Counted from the first letter of the stretch, positions 27,803 to 36,985 are shown. The stretch is DNA of 64,000 nt from Thiofaba sp039822285 (GCF_039822285.1 NZ_JBAJEY010000002.1:414452-478451); one strand, 5' to 3'. Notes: generated by a model from the letters alone, not told the origin. Translations and numbers: made by a program.

Positions 27803-29644
27803 CTAACCCCGCACGTGGTCCGCAATCGCCAGCCTGCGCCGCATGGCCATGCGCTTGCTGTAATGCCCCTCCATGCGGGAGAGCACGCCCGAGAGGAAGC
27901 GCACGGCCTCGATGATGTGCGGACCTTTGTTGAGCATGGCGCATTCGGCGCGGATGCTCATGGCCGCGTCGGTCACCTCGGGGCGGGAGGGGGCGCCGTT
28001 CTTGGCCAGGCTCTCGAGGATCTGCGTGGCCCAGATGACTGGGACGTGGGCGGCCTCGCACAGCCAGAGGATCTCCTCCTGCACCTCGGAGAGGCGCTCG
28101 AAACCCATCTCCACCGCGAGGTCGCCACGCGCGACCATCACCCCGAGCCGGGGGCTACGCAGGCCGGCCAAGAGGATGCTCGGCAGGTTTTCGAAGGCCT
28201 GACGGTTTTCGATCTTCAGCACGATGCCAAGCTGGGAAGCGCCCAGGCGTTCAAGCTGTTTCTGCAAGCCGATGACATCCCCAGGGGCGCGCAGGAAGGA
28301 CAGCGCGACCATGTCCACATGCGGGGCGAGGGTTTCGAGGTCGGCCTGGTCCTTGGCGGTGAGGGCTGTGGTGTGGAACTCGGTGTCAGGAAAGTTGATG
28401 CCCTTCTCCTCCCTCAGCCGGCTGCCCTCGGGGGCGGCGTGGGTGATGGCGAGGCGCATGATCTGGCCGTCGTTGGCGACGATGACGCCACCGATGCGTC
28501 CATCGTCCAGCCACACGCGTTGTTCCGGGCGGGCCTGCTCGAAGGCCGCCTCGAGGCTGCAGTGCAGGCGGGCCGGCTCGCTCATCTCGCCAGCCTCGTT
28601 GCGCACCCCGGCTCGACCGGGCTCATCCGCGCGGGTGAGGAGCAGGGGGTCGCCCACCTTGAGGCGGATCTCCTCCAGGATGGCGGGGGCACCGCCGAGC
28701 TGGCCGCGCAGCAGATGGCGGCGGCCGCGCGTGGCGTTGATGATCGTGCCGTCCTCGATGTAGGCGGTGTGGTCGAAGGCGAGCAGGGCGCCGTCCGGCC
28801 CGGCCTGGATGACGCTGGCGACGCGCAGCCGGCCACGCGCGTCGGTCAGCTGCAGCCGGTCGCCTGCCTTGAGGCGCTCCAGGCCCTTGCCCTGGAACAG
28901 CAGGGCGGGTACTCTTGGGATAGGGGCGGGACGGCTATCCGCGCTGATCCACAACAGGGCCTCGCGGGTGACGCGACCGCGGAAGTCGCGTTCCGGACGG
29001 ATCTTCAGTACGCGGCCAAGCGTGCGGATGAGAGCGGTGCGGGACTTGGGTCCGGCGAGGTCGGCCTGGATACGGCACTCGCGCCCTTGGGCGAGGGCGG
29101 CGGCGCGCACCCGCTGGATCATGGCAAGCCAGGTCTCGGCATCGTCATGGGCGCAGTTGATGCGCGCGATCTCCATGCCGGCCTCGAGCAGGGCGGGAAT
29201 CAGGTCAGGGGTGGTCGCCGCTTCGCTCGGGAGGGTGACCATGATCCTGACCTCGCGGCCATCGCGGGCCTCGCCCAGCAGGTTGCGCGCGTTCTCACGC
29301 AGGTGGCGGGGGCCGCTGATGAAATCGACGGGCGGCTCGGGGGGCGGGCTCGCAGGGCGGCCGTCCATCTCTTCCAGCCGTGCCGCGACGGCGTTCAGAC
29401 TGGCGAGGGCGTGCGATTCAAGCAGGCCGAACGAGGACAGACCGAGCATGGCAAGCTCGCGCTGCAGCGGGCGGATGTCGTGCCGGCGCAGGGCAAGGTA
29501 GTGCAGCAGGTTGCGGGCGCTCGGGCGGAGGGCGGGATGGATGCCTTCCAGCGTCGTGGCGAACTCCTGTTCGAGTTGCAGGCCCTCGTCGCGCAGGGCG
29601 CAGACCTGCTCGAGCAGTCCGGCGGCATGGGGCAGGGTCGTCAT
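27803..29644 (-). CDS. Divergent pyruvate-kinase-like protein
   Basis: 613 residues. After an N-terminal helical extension of about 115 residues comes a pyruvate-kinase-type barrel with LKIENRQAFENL (the catalytic Lys signature), VMVARGDLAVEMG and WATQILESL. The protein ends just after the barrel, so the C-terminal allosteric domain is absent. Other canonical blocks are altered: ARINCAHDD in place of R.NFSHG, and DLAGPKSRT in place of DTKGPEIRT. A true pyruvate kinase or a related enzyme acting on another phospho-enol substrate are both possible. Confidence 0.75.
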   Translation of the reverse strand: MTTLPHAAGLLEQVCALRDEGLQLEQEFATTLEGIHPALRPSARNLLHYLALRRHDIRPLQRELAMLGLSSFGLLESHALASLNAVAARLEEMDGRPASPPPEPPVDFISGPRHLRENARNLLGEARDGREVRIMVTLPSEAATTPDLIPALLEAGMEIARINCAHDDAETWLAMIQRVRAAALAQGRECRIQADLAGPKSRTALIRTLGRVLKIRPERDFRGRVTREALLWISADSRPAPIPRVPALLFQGKGLERLKAGDRLQLTDARGRLRVASVIQAGPDGALLAFDHTAYIEDGTIINATRGRRHLLRGQLGGAPAILEEIRLKVGDPLLLTRADEPGRAGVRNEAGEMSEPARLHCSLEAAFEQARPEQRVWLDDGRIGGVIVANDGQIMRLAITHAAPEGSRLREEKGINFPDTEFHTTALTAKDQADLETLAPHVDMVALSFLRAPGDVIGLQKQLERLGASQLGIVLKIENRQAFENLPSILLAGLRSPRLGVMVARGDLAVEMGFERLSEVQEEILWLCEAAHVPVIWATQILESLAKNGAPSRPEVTDAAMSIRAECAMLNKGPHIIEAVRFLSGVLSRMEGHYSKRMAMRRRLAIADHVRG

Positions 29645-29768
29645 GGTGGCGGGGGTCTAGGGGGATGCCCCTCATGCTCGCCGCCGGAAGTGACAGCCTT
29701 GTGTCGCCCTGTTGATGTTGGCCGAGCGGGTGCGCATAGTGAAGCAGTCACTGATGAGGAGGTTGCCC

Positions 29769-30026
29769 ATGCCAAGCTACGACTATCGTTGTCCGGCCAA
29801 TGAGCGCGTGTTGGAGGTGCGCCACGGCATGAATGAGTCCATCGCCAACTGGGGTGAGTTGTGTGCCCGTGCGGGGATCGAGCCGGGGGATACACCGCTG
29901 GATGCCCCGGTCGAGCGCCTGATTAGCGGTGGGGCGCTGGTGGGCAGCGCGGCGCTGAAGAATCCCTCGCTCCCGCCCTGCATGTCCGGCAGCGGTTGTG
30001 GAGGGGGTGTTTGCGGCCTGAGCTGA
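29769..30026 (+). CDS. Small FmdB-type zinc-ribbon protein
   Basis: 85 residues. It starts MPSYDYRCPANERVLEVRHG, the pattern of FmdB-like putative regulatory proteins, but only one Cys occurs in that first block; others are in LCARAG and a C-terminal cluster (PPCMSGSGCGGGVCGLS). Metal binding by the C-terminal cysteines is plausible. It is followed after 67 bp by the AhpD-like gene in the same direction. Confidence 0.7.
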   Translation: MPSYDYRCPANERVLEVRHGMNESIANWGELCARAGIEPGDTPLDAPVERLISGGALVGSAALKNPSLPPCMSGSGCGGGVCGLS

Positions 30027-30093
30027 AAGCGTCACACGTTCTACACCGTGGGCCGCCAATATCGGTCCTGCCCGACAACCAGAGGAGAATGCC

Positions 30094-30447
30094 ATGAGCG
30101 ACATGGGCCAGACGATGCACGACTTCAAAGAGGGCTTTGCCATGATGACGAGCGAGGCCGCGGAGGTCATGCAGGCCTTCAACGGCTTCATGAACCAGGT
30201 GCTGTGCGACGGTGCGCTGGATACGCGCACCAAGGAGTTGATCGCCCTTGGCATGGCCATCACCGCGCGCTGCAGCTACTGCATCGGCATCCACGTCAAC
30301 AAGGCGCTGCACGCCGGGGTGACCCATGCCGAGATCATCGACGTGTGCAAGGTGGCGATCCTGATGGGCGGTGGCCCGGCCATGACCTACATCGCTGAGG
30401 TCAAGAAGGCGCTGGACCTGTTCGAGAAGCAGCAAGCCTGCGGTTGA
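30094..30447 (+). CDS. AhpD-like carboxymuconolactone decarboxylase family protein
   Basis: 117 residues with the redox motif RCSYCIGIHVNKAL (Cys-x-x-Cys followed by His four residues later), as in AhpD-type peroxidase reductants. LDTRTKELIALGMAI is the usual helix before it. GAGGAG precedes the ATG. A role in peroxide or thiol redox is inferred; the partner is unknown. Confidence 0.87.
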   Translation: MSDMGQTMHDFKEGFAMMTSEAAEVMQAFNGFMNQVLCDGALDTRTKELIALGMAITARCSYCIGIHVNKALHAGVTHAEIIDVCKVAILMGGGPAMTYIAEVKKALDLFEKQQACG

Positions 30448-30469
30448 TCCCTCATCCGCCTTGTCAGAC

Positions 30470-30627
30470 TGTTTCAAAAGGGCTGTCCTGCCCTTTTGAA
30501 ACTCGCCTCGTCGCGGTACACGCCCGCGACGGGCTCCGAGAATCAATCACGTGCTGTGATTGATTCTCGGGCGAGCCGTCCTTGGCTCGCCAATCCAGGC
30601 TGTTTCAAAGAGTTTTGAAACAGCCTG
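30470..30627. repeat. Array of five consecutive perfect hairpins
   Basis: Stems: (1) 30471-30483/30490-30502 GTTTCAAAAGGGC; (2) 30509-30515/30525-30531 CGTCGCG; (3) 30538-30549/30557-30568 GAGAATCAATCA; (4) 30570-30577/30584-30591 GGCGAGCC; (5) 30596-30609/30614-30627 CAGGCTGTTTCAAA. All are perfect, with loops of 4-9 nt. Modules 1-2 recur exactly at 17463-17533 and module 5 at 54024-54055. The array fills the gap between the convergent AhpD-like and YgjP-like genes. Confidence 0.9.
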
Positions 30628-30641
30628 TTGTGCGGGCCTTG

Positions 30642-31337
30642 TCATTGAATGAGCGGCAGCCAGCCCGGCAGGCAGGCGCTGGCCTTGCGCAAGCGGCGAT
30701 CCCACTGGCGCGCGCCCAGGCATCGCTCCTCCAGGGCCTGCCAGAAGGCGGGGCTGTGGTCGAAGTGCTCAAGGTGGGTGAGCTCGTGCAAAAGCACGTA
30801 ATCCACCTCCTGCGGGCTGAGCCAGAGCAGCCGCGCGTTGAGGCTGATGCGGCCTTGGTGCGAGCAGCTCCCCCAGCGGCTTCTGGCCCAGCGCACGCTC
30901 ACCGCGGAGGGGTTCAGCCCCTGCTGGCGGGCATGCTCGAGCAGTCTTGGCGGCAGATGGAGCTTGGCCTGATGCAGCAGCCAGCGCCCGAGCAGGGGCC
31001 AGAGCAGGGCCGGGGTACCCTGCAGGGTCAGATGCTGGCGCTGGGCGTCGGCATGCAGGCGGCCCGAGGGCGCATCAGGGACATGAGCAAGACTCCAGCA
31101 TTGCCCCAGGGCCGGCAGGTCGATGGCCTCGGGTAGGCGCTCCGCCGGCCATTGGCACAGCTTGGACAGGTGCTGTTCGATCCAGGCGCGATGCGCATCG
31201 AGCACCTCGTGCACCTGGTGGGCACTCAGCCGGCGGGGACTGACGATCTCCAGCCCCTTCTCGGGGTGAAAGCGCAGCAGCAGGCGCTTGGCGCGGGAGG
31301 AGATCCGCACCGTGTGCGGCGGCGGCCAGGCGCGCAT
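30642..31337 (-). CDS. YgjP-type M48-like metalloprotein
   Basis: 231 residues with the DUF45/YgjP pattern: RISSRAKRLLLRFHPEKGLEIV at the start, RWGSCSHQGRISLNARL, and zinc motif LLHELTHLEHFDHSPAFW (HExxH plus a third His). The family has been described as SprT-like proteases or, for YgjP, a UTP diphosphatase. Its ATG shares a base with the stop of the upstream SDR gene (TGATG). Confidence 0.87.
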   Translation of the reverse strand: MRAWPPPHTVRISSRAKRLLLRFHPEKGLEIVSPRRLSAHQVHEVLDAHRAWIEQHLSKLCQWPAERLPEAIDLPALGQCWSLAHVPDAPSGRLHADAQRQHLTLQGTPALLWPLLGRWLLHQAKLHLPPRLLEHARQQGLNPSAVSVRWARSRWGSCSHQGRISLNARLLWLSPQEVDYVLLHELTHLEHFDHSPAFWQALEERCLGARQWDRRLRKASACLPGWLPLIQ

Positions 31338-32185
31338 CAGCGTTTACCTCCGCCGGAGGCGGCGATGAGCAGGCGATCCATGGTGCGGATGGGCAGGATG
31401 CGCTTGAGCCAGTAGAAGGCCACCGCGGGGACGGTGACCGGGTAGCGTGGTTTGGGGCGGGGGCTCTCCAGGGCGTGGATGAGCCTTTCCACCACCGCCT
31501 CGGGGGGCAGGGTGAAGGGGGCGGCAGGCCCTTCCTTGGTCAGTCGTTCGAGCTGGCGGCGGTACTGGGCCTCGTGCGCGCTGCCCTCAATGCGGATCCA
31601 GCGCTGGAAGGCGGTGAGGGCGTTGGCGCGAAAGCGGGTGGAGATCGGGCCCGGCTCGATCAGGCTCACGTGGATGCCCGTGCCGGAGAGTTCCATGCGC
31701 AGGGTGTCGGTGATCCCTTCGAGGGCGAACTTGGCGGCGTTGTACGCGCCGCGGTAGGGAAAGGCGGCATAGCCGAGCACCGAGCTGCACTGCACGATGC
31801 GCCCCGCACCCTGGCGGCGCATGATGGGGATGATCAGGTTGGTCAGCTCCACCCAGCCGAACAGGGCGGTCTCGAACTGGGCGCGCAGGGCGTCGCGGGT
31901 CAAATCCTCCACCGCCCCGGGCAGGCCCCAGGCGCCATTGTTGAACAGTGCATCCAGGGTGCCGCCGGTGCGCGCCAGTACCTCCGCCACCGCGGCCTGG
32001 ATGGAGCTGGAATCATCCAGGTCGAGCCGGACCGCCTCGAACCCTTCGGCCGCGAGGCGCACCACGTCCTCGGCCTTGCGCGCGCTGGCAAACACCCGCC
32101 AGCCGCGGGCGCGCAAGGCTCGGGCGGCGCTGGCGCCGATGCCGGACGAACAGCCGGTGATCAGAAGGGTACGGGAGGGAGGCAT
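31337..32185 (-). CDS. SDR family oxidoreductase
   Basis: 282 residues, classical short-chain dehydrogenase: NAD(P) loop TGCSSGIG at 10-17, NNGAWG, catalytic Ser in SSVLGYAAF and YNAAK (Tyr/Lys), then EPGPISTRF. Arg after the second strand (ASARKAED) suggests NADP preference. The substrate is unknown. I start at 32185 because upstream codons are not SDR-like. Confidence 0.9.
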   Translation of the reverse strand: MPPSRTLLITGCSSGIGASAARALRARGWRVFASARKAEDVVRLAAEGFEAVRLDLDDSSSIQAAVAEVLARTGGTLDALFNNGAWGLPGAVEDLTRDALRAQFETALFGWVELTNLIIPIMRRQGAGRIVQCSSVLGYAAFPYRGAYNAAKFALEGITDTLRMELSGTGIHVSLIEPGPISTRFRANALTAFQRWIRIEGSAHEAQYRRQLERLTKEGPAAPFTLPPEAVVERLIHALESPRPKPRYPVTVPAVAFYWLKRILPIRTMDRLLIAASGGGKR

Positions 32186-32337
32186 GGAGCAGCGTTCCTG
32201 GTTGGATAAGGGGGCTTTGAACCCTTTATGAGGTCCAGGGTGGCATTCTGCCAACTCGGGCGGACAAGACGAAACCGGGGAGGGGGACGCCCGATGGGGT
32301 AAGATGATGAACAGCCTGCCACGCGACGGTGTATGCC

Positions 32338-33057
32338 ATGAGCGATCCCACCCCCTCAGCCGTTGAAGCCGAACAGCCGACGGGCCATGCACGTGGCCCG
32401 CTAGCCCCCCTGCGCCGCTACCTTGTCGCCGGTCTCTTGGTCTGGGTGCCGCTGGTCATTACCTGGTGGGTGGTGATCAGCCTGGTGCAGTTCATGGACC
32501 GCACGCTGGTGCTCCTGCCACCGGCCTACCGGCCGGATGAGTGGCTCGGCTTCCATATCCCGGGTCTTGGGGTGATCCTTGCCCTGGTCGTGCTGCTCCT
32601 GACGGGCCTGATCGCGGCCAACTTCCTTGGCCGGCGCCTGGTCGGGCTATGGGAGGGCATGCTTGACCGTATTCCGCTGGTGCGTTCGGTCTATTCGGCG
32701 GTCAAGCAGCTGATGCACACCTTCCTGTCCACCGATTCCCGGGCCTTCCGCAAGGTGCTGCTGGTGGAGTATCCGAGCAAGGGGTTGTGGACCCTGGCCT
32801 TCCTTGCGGGGGATCCGGTCGGTGAGGTGCAGGACAAGACGGCCAAGGCGATGCTGACGGTCTATGTGCCGACCGCGCCGAACCCGACCTCCGGCTATGT
32901 CATCTTCGTGGCCAGCGATGAGGTGGTCGAGCTCGACATGGGCGTCGAGGATGCCATGCGCATGATCATCTCGCTCGGCATGGTGGTGCCCCCCGCGCGG
33001 TCCCATGGCCAGGCCATCAGCGGGCCTGCGGTTGCCGCCCCCGAGGCCAGGCCTTAA
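32338..33057 (+). CDS. DUF502 family membrane protein
   Basis: 239 residues with two N-terminal membrane helices (YLVAGLLVWVPLVITWWVVI; IPGLGVILALVVLLLTGLIA) and family patterns PLVRSVYSAVKQ, FLAGDPVG, VPTAPNPTSGYV and EDAMRMIISLGMVVP. Function unknown; DUF502 genes commonly precede aspS in gammaproteobacteria, as here (30 bp gap). A GTG three codons earlier is also possible. Confidence 0.87.
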   Translation: MSDPTPSAVEAEQPTGHARGPLAPLRRYLVAGLLVWVPLVITWWVVISLVQFMDRTLVLLPPAYRPDEWLGFHIPGLGVILALVVLLLTGLIAANFLGRRLVGLWEGMLDRIPLVRSVYSAVKQLMHTFLSTDSRAFRKVLLVEYPSKGLWTLAFLAGDPVGEVQDKTAKAMLTVYVPTAPNPTSGYVIFVASDEVVELDMGVEDAMRMIISLGMVVPPARSHGQAISGPAVAAPEARP

Positions 33058-33087
33058 CATCACGGGTTTTTCGCTCCGGATCTTCCC

Positions 33088-34866
33088 ATGCGCACGCATT
33101 ATTGTGGACTGCTCAACGAGCAACTCGATGGCCAGACCGTTACCCTGACCGGCTGGGTCAACCGCCGCCGCGACCACGGCGGGGTCATCTTCGTCGATCT
33201 GCGCGACCGCGAGGGCATCGTGCAGGTGGTGTTCGATCCGGACCGTCCCGAGATGTTTGCCCTGGCCGAGCAGGTGCGCAACGAGTTCGTCCTGCGCGTG
33301 ACTGGCCGCGTACGCCCACGTCCGGCGGGCACCGAGAATCCCAACCTGGTCAGCGGCAAGATCGAGGTGCTGGGCCTGGAGCTTGCGATCCTCAACCGTT
33401 CCGAGCCGCTGCCGTTCCAGCTCGATGATGATGCGGTAGGCGAGGATACCCGCCTGCGCTACCGCTACATCGACCTGCGCCGCCCGGAGATGCAGCAGCG
33501 CCTGCGCCTGCGCGCCAAGGTCTCCCATTTCCTGCGCCAGCACCTGGAGCAGCACGGCTTCCTCGACATGGAAACCCCGGTGCTGACCCGCGCCACCCCC
33601 GAAGGCGCGCGCGACTACCTGGTGCCGAGCCGCACCCATCCGGGCGAGTTCTTCGCCCTGCCGCAGTCACCGCAGCTGTTCAAGCAGCTGTTGATGGTCG
33701 CGGGCTTCGATCGCTACTACCAGATCACCAAGTGCTTCCGCGACGAGGACCTGCGCGCCGACCGCCAGCCGGAGTTCACCCAGGTGGACATCGAGACCAG
33801 CTTCATGGACGAGGAGGCCTTCATGACCCTGATCGAGGGCATGATGCGCGACCTGTTCCGCGAGGTGCTGGGTGTGGCCTTCCCCGACCCGCTGCCGCGC
33901 ATGAGCTGGCACGAGGCGATGCGCCGCTATGCCTCCGACAAGCCGGACCTGCGTATCCCGCTGGAGCTGGTGGATGTGGCCGATCTGATGGCGAGCGTCG
34001 AGTTCAAGGTCTTCTCCGGCCCGGCCGCCGACCCGCAGGGTCGCGTCGCTGCGTTGCGCGTGCCGAAGGGTGGCGAGCTGTCCCGCTCGCAGATCGACGA
34101 CTACACCAAGTACGTCGCCATCTTCGGCGCCAAGGGGCTGGCCTACATCAAGGTCAATGACCGCGCCGCCGGCCGCGACGGCCTGCAGTCGCCGATCCTC
34201 AAGTTCCTGCCGGATGAGGCGATCAATGGCATCCTCGAGCGCACCGGCGCAGAGGATGGCGATCTGATCTTCTTCGGCGCCGACAAGGCCAAGATCGTCA
34301 ACGATGCGCTCGGCAACCTGCGCGTCAAACTCGGTCATGACCTCGGTCTGGTCGAGGCCGGCTGGCGCCCGCTGTGGGTGGTCGACTTCCCGATGTTCGA
34401 GTGGGACGACAGGGACAACCGCTGGGTCGCCCTGCACCATCCGTTCACTTCGCCCAAGCTTGAGCACCTTGGCTTGCTGGAGACCCATCCCGGTGCCTGC
34501 CTGTCGCGCGCCTACGACTTCGTGCTCAACGGCGTCGAGGTTGGCGGCGGCTCCATGCGTATCTACCAGGAAGAGGTGCAGAGCAAGGTCTTCAAGCTGC
34601 TTGGCATCGGCGAGGAGGAGGCCCAGGAGAAGTTCGGCTTCCTGCTCGATGCACTCAAATACGGCGCCCCGCCGCACGGTGGCCTGGCCTTCGGCCTCGA
34701 CCGCCTGGTCATGCTGATGAGCGGCGCAGGCTCCATCCGCGAGGTCATCGCCTTCCCGAAGACCCAGTCGGCCGCCTGCCCGCTGACCGACGCCCCGGGG
34801 GCCGTGGACGAGCGCCAGCTGCGCGAGCTCGGCATCCGTATCCGCAAGCCCGCGGCCGAGGGCTGA
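33088..34866 (+). CDS. aspS: Aspartyl-tRNA synthetase
   Basis: Class II synthetase of 592 residues: N-terminal OB anticodon-binding domain (VTLTGWVNRRRDHGGVIFVDLRD in pieces), motif 2 (CFRDEDLRADRQPEFTQVD), the bacterial GAD insertion (about 290-410) and motif 3 (GGLAFGLDRLVML). Length is typical of the bacterial type. It normally sits next to yebC in this gene order; nadA and repeats have come between. Confidence 0.97.
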   Translation: MRTHYCGLLNEQLDGQTVTLTGWVNRRRDHGGVIFVDLRDREGIVQVVFDPDRPEMFALAEQVRNEFVLRVTGRVRPRPAGTENPNLVSGKIEVLGLELAILNRSEPLPFQLDDDAVGEDTRLRYRYIDLRRPEMQQRLRLRAKVSHFLRQHLEQHGFLDMETPVLTRATPEGARDYLVPSRTHPGEFFALPQSPQLFKQLLMVAGFDRYYQITKCFRDEDLRADRQPEFTQVDIETSFMDEEAFMTLIEGMMRDLFREVLGVAFPDPLPRMSWHEAMRRYASDKPDLRIPLELVDVADLMASVEFKVFSGPAADPQGRVAALRVPKGGELSRSQIDDYTKYVAIFGAKGLAYIKVNDRAAGRDGLQSPILKFLPDEAINGILERTGAEDGDLIFFGADKAKIVNDALGNLRVKLGHDLGLVEAGWRPLWVVDFPMFEWDDRDNRWVALHHPFTSPKLEHLGLLETHPGACLSRAYDFVLNGVEVGGGSMRIYQEEVQSKVFKLLGIGEEEAQEKFGFLLDALKYGAPPHGGLAFGLDRLVMLMSGAGSIREVIAFPKTQSAACPLTDAPGAVDERQLRELGIRIRKPAAEG

Positions 34867-34909
34867 GGGGGCGAGCCCCTCGGTGCGAATCATCCGGATT
34901 CGGGCACGT

Positions 34910-35006
34910 TCCCTCCCCCCTGGTGGGGGAGGGTTAGGGAGAGGGGGGATTTTTCAACGGGTTATCCCCCTCTTCCCCAGCCCCTCCCCCTCCAGGGGGA
35001 GGGGAG
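34910..35006. repeat. Inverted pair of GC-rich dyad repeats
   Basis: One unit (CCCTCCCCCCTGGTGGGGGA...GGGAGAGGGGGG, 34910-34948) is followed by the same unit in opposite orientation (CCCCCTCTTCCCCAGCCCCT...GGGGGAGGGG, 34966-35006). Together they could form a long imperfect stem-loop between aspS and nadA. Confidence 0.75.
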
Positions 35007-35045
35007 CATGATCCAGACCCGCCCAAGCCGAATGCGAGGCTCTGC

Positions 35046-36131
35046 ATGACCGATCTTGCCACCGACATCCCCCGCCTGCGTGAGGCCGTCATCCAGCGCC
35101 TGATCGAGCAGGCTCCCCCGCCTGCACCGTTGAGCCCCGCCGAGCGCGAGGCCTTGCGCGAGCGCATCAAGGCCCTGCTCAAAGAGCGGGATGCCGTGCT
35201 GGTGGTGCATTTCTACGTCGATGAGGAATTGCAGAAGCTGGCCGAGGAGACGGGCGGGCACGTGTCCGATTCGCTCGACATGGCCGACTTCGGCAGCCGC
35301 CATCCGGCCAAGACCTTGGTTGTGGTCGGCGTGCGTTTCATGGGCGAGACGGCCAAGATCCTGAACCCCGAAAAGCGCGTGTTGATGCCAACCCTGCAGG
35401 CCGAATGCTCGCTCGACGTCGGCTGCCCGGCGGAGGCATTCGCGGCCTTCTGCGACCAGCATCCCGACCGCACCGTGGTGGTCTATGCCAACACCTCGGC
35501 GGCGGTCAAGGCGCGCGCCGACTGGGTGGTGACCTCCAGCAATGCCCTGCCGATCGTGCGCCACCTCATGGCGCGCGGCGAGAAGATCCTCTGGGCCCCC
35601 GACCGTCACCTTGGGCGCTACATCCAGGAGCAGACCGGGGCCGATATGCTGATGTGGCAGGGCGAGTGCGTGGTGCACGACGAATTCTCCGCCGAGGGGC
35701 TGCGTGAGCTGATGCGCCAGCATCCCGAGGCCGAGGTGCTGGTGCACCCTGAGTCGCCCAAGGGGGTGGTGGAGCTCGCCCATCATGTCGGTTCCACCTC
35801 GCAGCTGATCAAGGCCGCGCGTGAGTCGAGCGCGCCGACCCTGATCGTCGCCACCGATCGCGGCATCTTCTACAAGATGCAGCAGGCCGCCCCAGGCAAG
35901 ACCCTGATCGCTGCACCCACCCTGGGCCGTGGCGGCAGTTGCAGCGTTTGCGCCCACTGCCCGTGGATGGCGATGAATGGCCTGCAGAACCTGCTGGAGG
36001 CCCTGGAGCACCCCGAGGGGCATGAGGTGACAGTCGATCCGGCCATCATCGATCGCGCCCGTCTGCCGATCGAGCGCATGCTCGAGTTCTCGCGCAGCCA
36101 GGGGCTCGTTGCCCGCGCCACGAAAGATTGA
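35046..36131 (+). CDS. nadA: Quinolinate synthase A
   Basis: [4Fe-4S] enzyme condensing iminoaspartate with dihydroxyacetone phosphate in NAD synthesis. 361 residues; cluster ligands by register with the E. coli enzyme are Cys121 (ECSLDVGC), Cys208 (GECVVHDEF) and Cys305 of CSVCAHCPW. VVHFYVDEELQKLAEETGGHV holds substrate-binding residues, split across 55-73. No nadB or nadC in the window. It is between aspS and yebC, preceded by repeats, which suggests a rearrangement at this spot. Confidence 0.95.
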   Translation: MTDLATDIPRLREAVIQRLIEQAPPPAPLSPAEREALRERIKALLKERDAVLVVHFYVDEELQKLAEETGGHVSDSLDMADFGSRHPAKTLVVVGVRFMGETAKILNPEKRVLMPTLQAECSLDVGCPAEAFAAFCDQHPDRTVVVYANTSAAVKARADWVVTSSNALPIVRHLMARGEKILWAPDRHLGRYIQEQTGADMLMWQGECVVHDEFSAEGLRELMRQHPEAEVLVHPESPKGVVELAHHVGSTSQLIKAARESSAPTLIVATDRGIFYKMQQAAPGKTLIAAPTLGRGGSCSVCAHCPWMAMNGLQNLLEALEHPEGHEVTVDPAIIDRARLPIERMLEFSRSQGLVARATKD

Positions 36132-36207
36132 TCTGCGGCGGGAGCGCAGCACCTGCAAAGCAGGTTAAACTCTCGCCGTTTCAACGCATTGATTTGTAGA
36201 GGTTGTC

Positions 36208-36948
36208 ATGGCTGGTCACAGTAAATGGGCCAACATCAAGCACCGCAAGGACAGGCAGGACAAGAAGCGCGCCAAGATCTGGACCAAGATCATCCGCGAG
36301 ATCACCGTCGCCGCACGCCAAGGCCAGAGCGCCAACCCGGCGGATAATCCGCGCCTGCGCCTGGCCTGGGACAAGGCACTGGCCGCCAACATGACCAAGG
36401 ACACCATAGAGCGCGCCGCCAAGCGTGGTGTGGGCGCGGACGGCGGCGAGAGTTACGAGGAGATCACCTACGAGGGTTACGGCCCGGGCGGCGTGGCCGT
36501 GTTCGTCGAGTGCATGACCGACAACAAGGTGCGCACGGTGGCCGAGGTGCGCCACGCCTTCAGCAAGAACGGCGGCAATCTGGGCACGGACGGCTCCGTG
36601 GCCTACCTGTTCAGCAAGGTGGGTACGCTGCTGTACGCGCCGGGCAGCAATGAGGATGCCATCATGGAGGCGGCGCTGGAGCTCGGTGCGGACGATGTGG
36701 TGGTGGACGAGGATGGCTCCATCGAGGTGCTGACCTCACCGGAGTCCTTCCAGGCCGTGCTCGATGGCATGAAGGCCAAGGGCCTGGTCCCGGAAGACGC
36801 CGAGATCACCATGCGCGCGAGCACCCAGGCCCCGGTCGAGGGCGAGGTCGCCGAGAAGCTGGTCAAGATGATCGACATGCTCGAGGACCTGGACGACGTG
36901 CAGGCCGTCTACCACAACGCCGAGCTGCCCGAAGGGGCGCTGGCTTGA
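36208..36948 (+). CDS. yebC: YebC/PmpR family protein
   Basis: 246 residues, starting MAGHSKWANIKHRKDRQDKK, the hallmark of the family, with NPRLRLAWDKALAANMTKDTI and YEEITYEGYGPGG. Members are described as transcription regulators and as translation factors that help ribosomes at poly-proline (TACO1-like). It leads the resolvasome genes, as in E. coli. GAGG precedes the ATG. Confidence 0.96.
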   Translation: MAGHSKWANIKHRKDRQDKKRAKIWTKIIREITVAARQGQSANPADNPRLRLAWDKALAANMTKDTIERAAKRGVGADGGESYEEITYEGYGPGGVAVFVECMTDNKVRTVAEVRHAFSKNGGNLGTDGSVAYLFSKVGTLLYAPGSNEDAIMEAALELGADDVVVDEDGSIEVLTSPESFQAVLDGMKAKGLVPEDAEITMRASTQAPVEGEVAEKLVKMIDMLEDLDDVQAVYHNAELPEGALA

Positions 36949-36985
36949 GGCCGTCTTCCGCACTCCCGGGCTGGCCTCGCGTGTC

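Noticed and set aside
30470..30627. Possible CRISPR array
   Set aside because: The repeats are palindromes of different sequence, not direct repeats with spacers of constant length, and no cas genes are near.
36150..36165. Small hairpin ACCTGC-AAA-GCAGGT before yebC as regulatory site
   Set aside because: Only 6 bp of stem with a 3-nt loop and no T-tail; likely to occur by chance in GC-rich sequence.
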